64,000 nucleotides of DNA. It comes from CAYXAA01 sp964462985 (GTDB lineage: Bacteria; Pseudomonadota; Alphaproteobacteria; Rhizobiales; Stappiaceae). Under the pieces are notes generated by a model. That model was given only the letters and a program-made list of their open reading frames with translations, ran no database searches and was not told the DNA's origin. Positions 50,506 through 59,391 of this stretch are shown here, piece by piece. The translations under genes were made by a program, and so were the position numbers. The DNA is taken from assembly GCA_964462985.1 (NCBI GenBank), contig CAYXAA010000003.1:124001-188000 (forward strand). Direction: 5' to 3'. Within the stretch, counting starts at the first letter, position 1. Every line of letters starts with the position of its first letter.

Positions 50506-51498
50506 CTAAGTCTTGATCAGCGATCCGACACCGGCTGTGCGGCAGCGCTCTGCGGCATAGGTCGCGATCGCCGTGTCCTGAGCGCCGGTCCCCGTGAGGT
50601 CGCAGATCGTAACGTCGTCGTCCGAGCGTCGTGCCATCACGTCGCCCGTTACCACGGCCCCGAGTTCAGCCGGGGCCGCCCCGGTCCAAGCACCCGCCGC
50701 AAGCGCCGCCCTGAGTTCTCCGAGCTTCTCGCACTGGCTCACCCGATCGCAGATGTATGCCGTTGCCGCCGCAAGCGCCGCCGGATCGATTTCGTTTTTG
50801 TCGTGCTGGTCGGATCCCATCGCCGTGACGTGCAGTCCGGGATGCAGCCACTCCGCCTTGAGGATCGGCTCGCGTGCCGGCGTTGTCGTCACGACGAGCT
50901 GGCTTTGTGCCACCAGCCGCGCCGGATCCGTCTCGGCCCGCGCCTTGACCTTGAGTCGAGCGGAAATATCCGCAGCGCAGGCTTTCGCCTTGGCCGAATC
51001 GCGCCCCCAGACCAGCACCTCCTCGAACGGTCGCACCAGATGCGCCGCCTCGATCTGCAGCCGCGCCTGCACGCCCGTGCCCATGACGCCGGCAGTCGTT
51101 ATCCGGCTCGGAGCCATGTGCCGTGCCGCGACGGCACCAGCCGCCGCCGTTCGCACGTCCGTCAGGTACCCATTGTCGAGGAAAAGCGCCTCGACCAGGC
51201 CGGTCCTGGCAGAAAACAGGATCATCAGTCCGTTGAGACTCGGCAGCCCAAGCTTGGGATTGTCGAAGAAGCCCGGGCTCACCTTGATGGCGAAACCGGA
51301 AAAGCCCGGCAGCCACGCCGTCTTGACGTCGACCTCCCCGTTCGCCTCCGGGATCGCCATGGAGAGGATCGGGGGCATCACCACCTTGCCGGTTGCCAGC
51401 GCCTTGAACGCGCCCTCAACCACGTCGACCGCGGCGACATCGAGACCGACCACCTTGCGCAGCTCGGCCTCCGTGACGACGGCGATGTCATGCGCCAT
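50506..51498 (-). CDS. eutC: EutC, ornithine cyclodeaminase-family reductase of hydroxyectoine catabolism
   Basis: 330 residues. The OCD/mu-crystallin fold includes KVSPGFFDNPKLGLPSLNG and the Rossmann motif GVMGTGVQARLQIEA with LDNGYLTDVRTAAAGAVAA. The blocks match EutC as I recall it (TIGR02992-type). EutC is proposed to act with EutB in turning hydroxylated diaminobutyrate into an intermediate of aspartate formation. It overlaps the eutB stop by 11 bases. Confidence 0.88.
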   Translation of the reverse strand: MAHDIAVVTEAELRKVVGLDVAAVDVVEGAFKALATGKVVMPPILSMAIPEANGEVDVKTAWLPGFSGFAIKVSPGFFDNPKLGLPSLNGLMILFSARTGLVEALFLDNGYLTDVRTAAAGAVAARHMAPSRITTAGVMGTGVQARLQIEAAHLVRPFEEVLVWGRDSAKAKACAADISARLKVKARAETDPARLVAQSQLVVTTTPAREPILKAEWLHPGLHVTAMGSDQHDKNEIDPAALAAATAYICDRVSQCEKLGELRAALAAGAWTGAAPAELGAVVTGDVMARRSDDDVTICDLTGTGAQDTAIATYAAERCRTAGVGSLIKT

Positions 51499-52495
51499 AG
51501 CGCGCTCCTTTCAGCGTCCGATCACCGAGCATGAGGTCCTCACCGGTCACAACGCGGGTGAACACTTCCATATCGACGTTGCGGCCGGTGACGATCGTCG
51601 CGATCGGCCCGTCGCAAGCCGGCAGCTTGCCGGCAAGCAGTGCGGCGTGACCGACGCAACTCGCCCCTTCCGCCACCATGCGCTCCTCGTAGTAAACCGC
51701 CTGCATCGCCCGATAGATTTCCTCCTCCGTGACGAGCACGACATCGTCGAGATACCGACGGCAAAGCTCGAAGGTGAGCTTGTTCTTGAGCCCGATACCA
51801 CCGCCGAGACTATCGGCGAGGCTCGGCACTTCCTCGACCTCGACCGGGCGCCCGGCCTTGAGCGAGGCATGCATTGCCGCGCCGCGGTCCATCGTGACGC
51901 CGACGACCTTGATGGCCGGATTGATGCTCTTTGCCGCCAGCGCCACGCCGCCGGCGAGCCCGCCGCCCGACAGCGGCACCAGAACCATCCCGACCTCGGG
52001 ACAGTCCTCCAGGATCTCGAGGCCGATCGTTCCCTGGCCGGCGATCACATGCGGATCGTCGAACGGCGAGACCTCAATGAGGCCTTCGGCCTCGCAGAGC
52101 CGGATGCTCTCAGCGTGGGCCTCGTCCTGCGACTTGCCGGTAATTCGGATATCGGCCCCGAGCGCACGGATACCTTGGACCTTCGCCTCCGGCACCAGCG
52201 ACGACATGCAGACCACCGCACGAAAGCCCCGGGCCCTGGCAGCATAGGCGACACCGCGGCCGTGGTTGCCAGTCGAGCAGCATGTCACTCCCGTCGTCTC
52301 CGCCGGGAGCCGGTTCACCGCGTTGACCGCTCCGCGCAGCTTGAAGGCGCCGACCGGCTGCGTCGTCTCCAGCTTCATCAGGAACGCCTGCCCGGCGCGC
52401 TCCGTCATCGCGGCTGATGGCACCAGAGGCGTGCGAACCGCCGTCCCGGCAATGGCTTTACGGGCGGCAAGGACGTCGGCGAGGGTGACGGTCAT
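51488..52495 (-). CDS. eutB: EutB, PLP-dependent threonine-dehydratase-like enzyme
   Basis: 335 residues, fold-type II PLP enzyme with the Lys in QPVGAFKLRGAVNAV, the substrate loop STGNHGRGVAYAARARG and the phosphate cradle SGGGLAGG. It matches hydroxyectoine-utilisation dehydratase EutB rather than biosynthetic IlvA because it has no regulatory ACT domain and is paired with eutC. Its presence indicates that 5-hydroxyectoine, not only ectoine, is used. Confidence 0.87.
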   Translation of the reverse strand: MTVTLADVLAARKAIAGTAVRTPLVPSAAMTERAGQAFLMKLETTQPVGAFKLRGAVNAVNRLPAETTGVTCCSTGNHGRGVAYAARARGFRAVVCMSSLVPEAKVQGIRALGADIRITGKSQDEAHAESIRLCEAEGLIEVSPFDDPHVIAGQGTIGLEILEDCPEVGMVLVPLSGGGLAGGVALAAKSINPAIKVVGVTMDRGAAMHASLKAGRPVEVEEVPSLADSLGGGIGLKNKLTFELCRRYLDDVVLVTEEEIYRAMQAVYYEERMVAEGASCVGHAALLAGKLPACDGPIATIVTGRNVDMEVFTRVVTGEDLMLGDRTLKGARYGA

Positions 52496-52573
52496 GGCAC
52501 GGCTACTTCACTGGACTAAGGCCGGGATTGGCCGGACCCGGAGAGGCAGCCCTCATCCGACCCTTCGGGCCAC

Positions 52574-52594
52574 CTTCTCGCTAAGGGAGAAGGG
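52574..52594. repeat. REP-like palindrome between eutB and ehuA
   Basis: CCTTCTC-GCTAAGG-GAGAAGG lies in the 170-base gap. With the flanking CCCTCATCCGACCCTTCGGG it matches the short extragenic repeats frequent in Hyphomicrobiales. It may also act as a processing or partial termination site between transport and enzyme genes. Confidence 0.5.
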
Positions 52595-52665
52595 GATCCT
52601 GTCGTATGGCATTATCGGCCCCTCTCCGCTTGGGCTGAAGACGAGCTTTCCTTACGCTTCCCCCA

Positions 52666-53484
52666 TCACACCGCCTCCTGCACCGCGCTCAGGAACTGTT
52701 TGGTCCGCTCCTTTTGCGGGTTGCCGAAGATCTGGTCCGGAGGCCCCTGCTCCTCGATTTTGCCGCGGAAGAAAAAGCACACGCGGTGAGAGATTTCCTT
52801 CGCAAAGCCCATCTGGTGGGTGACCATCAGCATGGTGAGGTTGTGTTCCGCCACGAGCTTGCGGATGACGTTCGTCACCTCGCCGATGACCTCCGGATCA
52901 AGCGCCGAAGTTACCTCGTCGAACAGAAGCACCTTCGGCCGCATTGCAAGCGCGCGGGCGATCGCGACGCGCTGCTGCTGGCCGCCGGAAAGCCGAGACG
53001 GGTGCTGGTCAATCTTGTCGGCAAGCCCGACAAGCCCGAGCAGCTCCACCGCCCGATCTTTCGCCTCCTTCTTCGACAGACCGAGCACGTGGACCGGCGC
53101 CTCCATGCAGTTTTCCAGGGCGGTCATGTGCGGGAACAGGTTGAAGTGCTGGAAGCACATACCGATGTTGGCCCGCATCTTTCTCAGGTGCTTGGCATCG
53201 GCCGGGACCAGCTTTCCGCCACGCTCCATATGGGTCAGCGGCTCGCCGTCGACATAGATAACGCCGCCGTTGATCGTCTCCAGCGTCATCAGCATTCTGA
53301 GGACGGTCGTCTTTCCCGAGCCCGATGGCCCGATAACCGTCACCATCTCGCCGGCGGCGACATCAAGGTTGAGGGCGTCCAGCACGACAAGACTGCCGTA
53401 GCGCTTGGTGACGTTCATGAAACGCACCATAGGCACGTCATCGCCGGTCAGCCGCAGCGGATATGCGGACAGATCTTCGCTCAT
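52666..53484 (-). CDS. ehuA: EhuA, ectoine/hydroxyectoine ABC transporter ATPase
   Basis: 272 residues with Walker A GPSGSGKTT, signature LSGGQQQR, Walker B VLLFDEVTSALDP and switch His VTHQMGF. It is a polar-amino-acid-type ATPase. The ATG overlaps the ehuD stop. It energises the EhuBCD importer. Confidence 0.92.
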   Translation of the reverse strand: MSEDLSAYPLRLTGDDVPMVRFMNVTKRYGSLVVLDALNLDVAAGEMVTVIGPSGSGKTTVLRMLMTLETINGGVIYVDGEPLTHMERGGKLVPADAKHLRKMRANIGMCFQHFNLFPHMTALENCMEAPVHVLGLSKKEAKDRAVELLGLVGLADKIDQHPSRLSGGQQQRVAIARALAMRPKVLLFDEVTSALDPEVIGEVTNVIRKLVAEHNLTMLMVTHQMGFAKEISHRVCFFFRGKIEEQGPPDQIFGNPQKERTKQFLSAVQEAV

Positions 53485-54158
53485 CAGGTCATTCCCAGTT
53501 TGCGCCTCACCGCGGCCTCGAACACCCGGATGAAGAAGGCGGTCGGCAGAGAGATCATCAGGAAGATCAAACCGACCAGCGTATAAGGCTCCAGAAAGCG
53601 GTAGCTTTCCGAGCCTATGGCATTGGCGGTGTGCATGAGCTCCGCGACACCGATGACGGAAAGCATCGGCGTGTCCTTGAAGATGCCTACCAGGTAGTTG
53701 CCCATGCCCGAAAGCGCCGGCGGCAGCGCCTGCGGGATGATCACCCGGAAGTAGGTCCGCGCCGGGCTGAGGCTGAGGGCCGTGCAAGCCTCCCACTGAC
53801 CCCGCGGCACGCTCTCGATCCCACCGCGATAGACCTCGGACAGATAGGCCGCGTAATGCAGGCCGATCGCGATCATGCCGGCGACCCAGGGCGACAGCCG
53901 GACACCGAACTGAGGTCCGACGTAGAACACGAAAAAGATCTGCAGCACCAGCGGCGTCGAACGCACGAACTCCACAGCCTCTCGCACCACCCAGGTCAGC
54001 GGGCGAATTGGCGTTCGCTGCGCCAGCGCCAATACAAGGCCGAGCACTACGGCGATGGCGTAGCCGATTCCGGCGGCAAGCAGCGTGTTGCCGGTCGCCA
54101 CCACCAGGCGTGGCAGGATGTCGACGGTAAAATCCCAGCGCCAATCGAAGCCAAGCAT
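53484..54158 (-). CDS. ehuD: EhuD, ABC transporter permease
   Basis: 224 residues, five or six helices, with the amino-acid permease EAA-type loop QWEACTALSLSPARTYFRVI. The start is one base after the ehuC stop. It pairs with EhuC. Confidence 0.9.
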   Translation of the reverse strand: MLGFDWRWDFTVDILPRLVVATGNTLLAAGIGYAIAVVLGLVLALAQRTPIRPLTWVVREAVEFVRSTPLVLQIFFVFYVGPQFGVRLSPWVAGMIAIGLHYAAYLSEVYRGGIESVPRGQWEACTALSLSPARTYFRVIIPQALPPALSGMGNYLVGIFKDTPMLSVIGVAELMHTANAIGSESYRFLEPYTLVGLIFLMISLPTAFFIRVFEAAVRRKLGMT

Positions 54159-54159
54159 G

Positions 54160-54828
54160 TCACGCCCTCGCGCCTATGCGTCGCGCCATGCTCCGTTCGA
54201 GCCAGCGCATAAACGGCGTCAGCATGAAGCGGGCGAGCACGTAGTAGATGATGAGCGCTGTGCCGAAGGCCTGAGCCGAGAGGAAGGTCGTACCATTGAT
54301 CTGCTTGACCTGGAACATCAGGTCAGCAACCGCGATAAGTGCGACGAGAGCCGTGCCCTTCAGAAGCTCGATCAGCAGATTGCCCCAGGACGGCAACATG
54401 ATCAGAACCGCCTGCGGCAGGATGATCCGAATCATTCGCTTGGCAGGCGACATGTTGAGCGCCAGCGCCGCTTCCCACTGCCCCTTGGGTACCGAGAGAA
54501 TGGCCCCGCGCACCAACTCAGCGCCATAGGCGCCGAGATTCATACCAACCGCCACGAAGCCTGCGGTGAACTTTTCCAGCGTGATGCCGAAGAGCGGCAG
54601 CACGAAGAAGATCCAATACAGCTGGACAAGCAGCGAGGTGCCGCGAAAGATCTCGATATAGACGACGGCAAGTCCGCGCACCAACACGTTGGGCGCCAGA
54701 CGCATCAAGCCGGCGGCCAGGGCGATCGCCACCGCCAGCAGCGCCGAGAGAACCGTCAACGCAATCGTGACGAGCGTGCCGCTGGCGATCCGGTCGCCAT
54801 ACTGACTTAGAAATTCAAAGTAGGACAT
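54160..54828 (-). CDS. ehuC: EhuC, ABC transporter permease
   Basis: 222 residues of the polar amino-acid permease family, with the coupling loop GQWEAALALNMSPAKRMIRI. ATG 54828 (MSYFEFLSQYGDR) is used because the longer upstream reading is not membrane-like. It forms the channel with EhuD. Confidence 0.9.
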   Translation of the reverse strand: MSYFEFLSQYGDRIASGTLVTIALTVLSALLAVAIALAAGLMRLAPNVLVRGLAVVYIEIFRGTSLLVQLYWIFFVLPLFGITLEKFTAGFVAVGMNLGAYGAELVRGAILSVPKGQWEAALALNMSPAKRMIRIILPQAVLIMLPSWGNLLIELLKGTALVALIAVADLMFQVKQINGTTFLSAQAFGTALIIYYVLARFMLTPFMRWLERSMARRIGARA

Positions 54829-54905
54829 GCCGCCCAGCCCTTGCTCTCGGACCCTGTTCAAGGCGGAAAGCCCGGGCAGCAGACCCCGCCCGGATGGGGG
54901 AGACG

Positions 54906-54931
54906 GGGCGGCAGGCTGGCACTGCCCGCCC
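54906..54931 (-). promoter_or_regulatory. Stem-loop between ehuB and ehuC
   Basis: On the - strand GGGCGGGCAG pairs with CTGCCGCCC (one bulged base) across a seven-base loop in the 125-base gap after the ehuB stop. It lacks a T-run. Such hairpins after binding-protein genes usually protect the upstream mRNA so that more binding protein is made. Confidence 0.5.
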
Positions 54932-54953
54932 GCCACTCACCGTCATCGTCATG

Positions 54954-55802
54954 TCAGCGGTTGGCGCAGACCCACTCAGTGGTCCTGTCGCCGGGCAGCG
55001 AGCCCTCGTCGTAGCCGTATTCAGCAACGGAAGCGAGCATCTCGTCGGAGCCGAGATACTTGGTTTGGGCCTCGTTGAACTTGTCGAGGAAGTCCTGATC
55101 CGCCTTGCGGAAACCGATTCCGGCCCAGTTGAACGAGTCTTCCGGCATCGCATTCGGGTCGGTGACCTCGACGGCGCCGTTCGAGCTGTCGGCCAACTGC
55201 TTCATCGTGAAGTAGGTACCGGCACCGGCGTCGGCACGTCCGGCGCGCACGGCAGCCAGGATCTCGGTCGGTCCGGGCACCTGCATGATGTTGGATTCCG
55301 GCACCCCGGCAGCCTTGGCGGCCTCGATGTTGGAGTAGCCGGCACCGGTGACCATCACGGCGTTGTTCTCGACGAGGGAAGCATAGTCACTGATGTTCTT
55401 CGGATTGCCTGGCGCGACGATGAAGCCGTCGCCGACCTTCGCCATCGGCTCTGAGAAGGCGATGTTCTCGCAGCGGCTTGCCAGAATGTTCATGCCGCCG
55501 GTCACAATGTCGAACCGGTTGGCGTTGAGGCCGGGAATGAGCCCACCCCACTCGGTCTGCACCGGTTCGATGTTCTCGTAGCCCATCGTCTTGAGCACAC
55601 CGATCGTGTAGACGTTCACGAAGCCCTTCGGGCTACCGTCGTCGCCCGGATAGGCGAAGGGCACTTCATTGGCGAAGCCGATTCGGATCGGCTCACCGGC
55701 CTCGATGCGGTCCATCAGCGGCCCCGCGCCGGCCGCAGAAATGCCGGATGCGGCCGCGATCAGGCAGCCAGCCAAAAGTCCCTTAATGGTCGTCGATTTC
55801 AT
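54954..55802 (-). CDS. ehuB: EhuB, ectoine/hydroxyectoine-binding protein
   Basis: 282 residues: signal peptide (LLAGCLIAAASGISAAGAG) and an SBP family-3 domain with EWGGLIPGLNANRFDIVTGG and ILASRCENIAFSEPM. These match EhuB-like proteins. A strong AGGGGAT precedes ATG 55802. An N-terminal extension reading to 55868 is not needed and lacks signal character. First gene of the - strand operon, with an operator overlapping its promoter. Confidence 0.88.
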   Translation of the reverse strand: MKSTTIKGLLAGCLIAAASGISAAGAGPLMDRIEAGEPIRIGFANEVPFAYPGDDGSPKGFVNVYTIGVLKTMGYENIEPVQTEWGGLIPGLNANRFDIVTGGMNILASRCENIAFSEPMAKVGDGFIVAPGNPKNISDYASLVENNAVMVTGAGYSNIEAAKAAGVPESNIMQVPGPTEILAAVRAGRADAGAGTYFTMKQLADSSNGAVEVTDPNAMPEDSFNWAGIGFRKADQDFLDKFNEAQTKYLGSDEMLASVAEYGYDEGSLPGDRTTEWVCANR

Positions 55803-55836
55803 CGCGCTATCCCCTATCTGTTGGATTATTTTTCTG

Positions 55837-55846
55837 TTGTGTACAA
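55837..55846. promoter_or_regulatory. TTGTGTACAA operator, ehuB side
   Basis: TTGTGTACAA (symmetric except the central two bases) overlaps the expected -10 of the ehuB promoter, whose -35 TTGACA reads on the - strand at 55868-55873. It matches the TTGT-N2-ACAA pattern of FadR-type GntR operators. Confidence 0.6.
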
Positions 55847-55920
55847 GCTTCACCAGCTTTGGCGTCATGTCAACAACTTTCCCTCGCTTTTTCCCGTGAA
55901 TGATGTCATTGGCAGTTATG

Positions 55921-55930
55921 TTGTGTACAA
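55921..55930. promoter_or_regulatory. TTGTGTACAA operator, doeA side
   Basis: A second identical copy, 84 bases from the first (8.0 turns at 10.5 bp per turn), overlaps the -10 hexamer TACAAT (55926-55931) of the divergent promoter for doeA. The likely binder is the GntR/FCD protein at 58535, which is encoded in the doeA operon. Confidence 0.6.
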
Positions 55931-55969
55931 TATGAGGGTGCCGCCTACTGCGCCCACCGGGAGGACTTC

Positions 55970-57154
55970 ATGCCCGCATTGCAACTGCCCTTCTCCCAAC
56001 AAGAATATGACCGCCGCCTTGCCAAGGTTCGGCGGTCCATGGCCGACGCCGGACTCGACATCCTGTTCGTCGAGGATCCCTCCAACATGGCCTGGCTCAC
56101 CGGCTATGACGGATGGTCCTTCTATGTGCACCAGGGTGTGATCGTGCTGCCGGACGCCGACCCGATCTGGTGGGGACGATCGCAAGATGCCAACGGTGCG
56201 CGCCGCACCGTCTGGATGGCCGAGGACCGTATCGTACCCTACGCGGACCACTACGTTCAGTCGACGGTGCGCCATCCGATGCAGGCACTGGCGGCATTGT
56301 TGCGGGACAACGGCGCCGAGCGTGCCCGCATTGGTGTGGAGTTAGAGAATTATTATTTTTCGGCAAAGGCTTACCTGACTTTGCGCGAAGAGCTGCCTCA
56401 GGCCTCTTTCGTCGACGCGACAGCGCTTGTGAACCGGGCGCGCGGCGTCAAGTCGGACGAGGAGGTCGCCTTCATGCGCAAGGCGGCGCGGATCGCCGAG
56501 AAGGTGGTTGACGGCATTCTGGAGAGGATCGAGCCGGGATTGCCGAAGAACGAGCTTGTTGCCGAGATCTATGGCGACGCCGTGCGTGGAGTCGGCGAGG
56601 ACTGGGGCGACTATCCGGCCATTGTGCCACTGCTGCCCAGCGGGCCTGACGCCGCCGCACCCCACCTCACCTGGGACGGTCGTCCGTTTAAGACCGGGGA
56701 GGCAACCTTTTTCGAGATTGCCGGCTGTTATCGCCGTTATCATACGCCGTTCTGTCGCACCGTCTTCCTCGGCACGCCGCCGAAATTTCTTCTGGAGGCG
56801 GAGAAGGCGCTCGTCGAGGGTCTGGAGGCCGGTCTGGAGAAGGCAGTCGCAGGAAACCGCGCCTGCGACATCGCCAATGCGCTGGCAGCGCCGCTGGAGC
56901 GCGCCGGGATCAAGCGCGGCGCCCGCTGCGGCTATCCAATCGGCATGTCGTATCCGCCCGATTGGGGCGAGCGGACGATTTCTCTGCGGGCCGAAGATGA
57001 AACCGTTCTCGAGCCCGGGATGACCTTCCATTTCATGCCGGGTTTGTGGATGGACGATTGGGGACTTGAAATCACCGAGAGCATTCTCATCCGCGAAAGC
57101 GGCCCGGCCGAATGCTTCTGCAATCGGCCGCGGAAACTGTTCGTGAAGGCATAG
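55970..57154 (+). CDS. doeA: Ectoine hydrolase DoeA/EutD (M24 creatinase-like)
   Basis: 394 residues with the N-terminal domain block NMAWLTGYDGWSFYVHQGV and the C-terminal pita-bread fold. As in metal-independent creatinase-type members, the usual metal Asp residues are replaced (FFEIAGCYRRYHTPFCRT). Ectoine hydrolase opens the tetrahydropyrimidine ring to N-acetyl-diaminobutyrate. GGGAGG lies before ATG 55970. It diverges from the ehu-eut operon and is followed by a deacetylase gene. Confidence 0.88.
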   Translation: MPALQLPFSQQEYDRRLAKVRRSMADAGLDILFVEDPSNMAWLTGYDGWSFYVHQGVIVLPDADPIWWGRSQDANGARRTVWMAEDRIVPYADHYVQSTVRHPMQALAALLRDNGAERARIGVELENYYFSAKAYLTLREELPQASFVDATALVNRARGVKSDEEVAFMRKAARIAEKVVDGILERIEPGLPKNELVAEIYGDAVRGVGEDWGDYPAIVPLLPSGPDAAAPHLTWDGRPFKTGEATFFEIAGCYRRYHTPFCRTVFLGTPPKFLLEAEKALVEGLEAGLEKAVAGNRACDIANALAAPLERAGIKRGARCGYPIGMSYPPDWGERTISLRAEDETVLEPGMTFHFMPGLWMDDWGLEITESILIRESGPAECFCNRPRKLFVKA

Positions 57155-57218
57155 GCGCGATGAGGGGCTATCGCGGGTGCATTGTCCGTGACGGACTCGT
57201 GGTCGCTACGCGCGGAGC

Positions 57219-57245
57219 CCCTCTCTCCCAAGACGGGAGAGAGGG
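57219..57245. repeat. Perfect 11-bp-stem palindrome between doeA and the deacetylase gene
   Basis: CCCTCTCTCCC-AAGAC-GGGAGAGAGGG lies in a 208-base gap. The stem is long and GC-rich but has no T-run, so it is probably a REP-type repeat or mRNA-processing hairpin rather than a terminator. Confidence 0.55.
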
Positions 57246-57362
57246 ATCCGCGAACCACGTCGCCATAAGATCAACCCTCTCCAGCACATCGGACTTCACC
57301 GGCTTCTCCGCCTTGGGACCATTCCGTCCAAAGGTTTGGCTGACGAGTGGCTCGAATCCAGC

Positions 57363-58538
57363 ATGACCTCCCCTACCCTCCTCGACGAAACCAAAGCCAT
57401 CCTGGCCGATCTCGTCGCCTTTCCGACCGTTTCGTCGGACAGCAACCAGGACCTCATTGCCTATGCGGCCGAACGATTGCGCGCGTGCGATGCCCGCATC
57501 AGCCTGATGCACGACGAAAGCGGCCGGAAGTCCAACCTTTTCGCCTCCATTGGCCCGGACAGCGGTCGCGGTATCGTGCTGTCGGGCCATACCGACGTTG
57601 TGCCTGTTGACGGGCAGGACTGGACCTCGGACCCCTTCACACTGCGCGAGGACGGTGACCGGCTCTATGGCCGCGGAACTTGCGACATGAAGGGCTTCAT
57701 CGCGGCCGCACTTGCTGCCGCACCGAGTTTCGCTGCAGCCGAACTCGCCAGGCCGATCCACTTCGCCTTCACCTACGACGAGGAGGTCGGTTGCTTTGGC
57801 GCTCGCCATCTCGTTGCAGAACTTGCCGCGAGCCGGGTCCGGCCCGCCGTCGCCATCATCGGTGAGCCGACCATGATGAAGGTAATCGAGGGCCACAAAG
57901 GCTGTTACGAGTACACCACCCGGTTCAAGGGGCGCGAGGGGCACGGCTCGGTGCCCGACAGGGGGGCCAACGCCGTGGAGGCCGCCGCGCGTTACATTGG
58001 CCGGATGATGGACCTTGCCGACGAAGTCAAGGCCACAGTTCCAAGGGGCAACCGCTTCGATCCGCCATGGACGACGGTTCAGGTCGGACGCATCGCCGGC
58101 GGCAACGCCCGTAACACGATCGCCGGCCAGTGCGAGGTCGAGTGGGAGATCCGGCCGATCAACCGCCAGGATGCGCAACACATCAAATCCGGCCTCCTGC
58201 ACTACTGCGACCACGTGCTGTTGCCGGCAATGCGACGCACTGCGCCCGAGGCCGAAATCGTCACCGAGGTGATTGGCGAGGTTGAGGGGCTCGAACCCGT
58301 CGCCGACAACGAGGCTCGGGACATCATCTATGAGCTGACCGGCGAGAGCACCGCCGACGTGGTCTCGTTCGGCACCGAGGCGGGACTGTTTCAGTCGCTT
58401 GGAATGTCGGCCGTCGTCTGCGGACCGGGTTCGATCGCCCAGGCGCACAAGCCGGACGAATACATCGAGATCGACGAGTTGATACGGTGCCTCGATATGC
58501 TTAATGGCCTGAAGACCAAGCTGGAAGCAGACCGATGA
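57363..58538 (+). CDS. M20-family deacetylase (ArgE-like), candidate N-acetyl-diaminobutyrate deacetylase
   Basis: 391 residues with the M20 metal set: His/Asp in SGHTDVVP, Asp in YGRGTCDMKGF, the Glu-Glu in TYDEEVGCFG and GEPT. It has a dimerisation domain with GREGHGSVP. It resembles acetylornithine deacetylase. Next to ectoine hydrolase it probably removes the N-acetyl group from N-acetyl-2,4-diaminobutyrate. The usual enzyme, EutE/DoeB, is an AstE/AspA-type protein, so this would be a replacement. ATG 57363 lacks a clear site; its 3' end overlaps the GntR start by four bases. Confidence 0.82.
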   Translation: MTSPTLLDETKAILADLVAFPTVSSDSNQDLIAYAAERLRACDARISLMHDESGRKSNLFASIGPDSGRGIVLSGHTDVVPVDGQDWTSDPFTLREDGDRLYGRGTCDMKGFIAAALAAAPSFAAAELARPIHFAFTYDEEVGCFGARHLVAELAASRVRPAVAIIGEPTMMKVIEGHKGCYEYTTRFKGREGHGSVPDRGANAVEAAARYIGRMMDLADEVKATVPRGNRFDPPWTTVQVGRIAGGNARNTIAGQCEVEWEIRPINRQDAQHIKSGLLHYCDHVLLPAMRRTAPEAEIVTEVIGEVEGLEPVADNEARDIIYELTGESTADVVSFGTEAGLFQSLGMSAVVCGPGSIAQAHKPDEYIEIDELIRCLDMLNGLKTKLEADR

Positions 58539-59287
58539 GCGATGCCGAAACCGCGACGAGCCCGGCCGCTCCCGCCGTCATACTGCGGCCGGACGGCGGG
58601 CTTGCGGGCGGTGCCCGGGAGCGGTTTCAGCGCCTCTATCACATCCTGAGAAGCCGGATCTGCCTGTTGGACTACCCACCCGGCACCCGCCTCAGCGAGG
58701 AAGTGCTCGCAACCGAATTCGGCGTGAGCCGGACCCCGCTGCGCCGGGTTCTCGGCAGGCTGGAGACAGAGGGTCTGCTCACCTCGGTTCACGGCGTCGG
58801 CACGATCGTCACCGATGTCGATATCGAGGCGCTGACGCAGGTCTATCAGCTTCGCCTGGAACTGGATACCCAGATCGGCAAGCTCTCGCCCGTTCCACCA
58901 TCGGAGGAGACACTCGCGCTGTTCCGCGACCTGTGCCAGCGCACACAGGAACTCATCGCCCGACCGGAGCCGAGGGAATTCGCTACGATCAACATGGAGT
59001 TCTTCCACGCCCTGATGCGGCTTACGGCCAACGAGCCGCTGCAGGCGATTTCGGAACGGCTCTACTACCAGACATCGCGGATCTGGCTGAAGTCGCTTTC
59101 ACAGCTGCAGGTCGGCCGGGACGACTATCTCGCACGAGAGGTCTTCATCTTCTCGCGCGAGGTCGCTGACATCCTCACCGCGATCGAGATCGGCGATCTC
59201 GAGGCGGTTGGCCACCTGCGCCGCTCGCACGTTGCGATGAGCTTCGCCCGGCTCCGCTCGCAGCCGCACAACCAAGTCTCGGACTGA
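58535..59287 (+). CDS. GntR-family regulator, FCD subfamily
   Basis: 250 residues: a GntR winged helix (about 25-95) with EFGVSRTPLRRVLGRLETEGL and a following FCD domain with EFFHALMRLTANEPLQ. It overlaps the M20 gene by four bases, so it is autoregulated with the doeA operon. It is the best candidate for the TTGTGTACAA sites at 55837 and 55921. Most ectoine clusters instead use the MocR-type EnuR, which is absent from this window. Confidence 0.88.
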   Translation: MSDAETATSPAAPAVILRPDGGLAGGARERFQRLYHILRSRICLLDYPPGTRLSEEVLATEFGVSRTPLRRVLGRLETEGLLTSVHGVGTIVTDVDIEALTQVYQLRLELDTQIGKLSPVPPSEETLALFRDLCQRTQELIARPEPREFATINMEFFHALMRLTANEPLQAISERLYYQTSRIWLKSLSQLQVGRDDYLAREVFIFSREVADILTAIEIGDLEAVGHLRRSHVAMSFARLRSQPHNQVSD

Positions 59288-59303
59288 TCAGCGCCCACGC
59301 CAA

Positions 59304-59318
59304 GTAGGGGTTTCCTAC
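59304..59318 (+). terminator. Weak terminator after gntR
   Basis: GTAGG-GGTTT-CCTAC, followed within six bases by TTTTCT, lies 16 bases after the gntR stop. The short stem makes this a low-strength candidate. Confidence 0.35.
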
Positions 59319-59391
59319 CAGCCTTTTCTCCTTGCCCCGCTGTCATCGCTGTGCGAAGTCCGGTGAAAATCAACTGATGCGGGGAAACGAC

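Noticed and set aside
51488..52495. Biosynthetic threonine dehydratase (IlvA)
   Set aside because: No C-terminal regulatory domain, and pairing with eutC in an ehu operon supports EutB.
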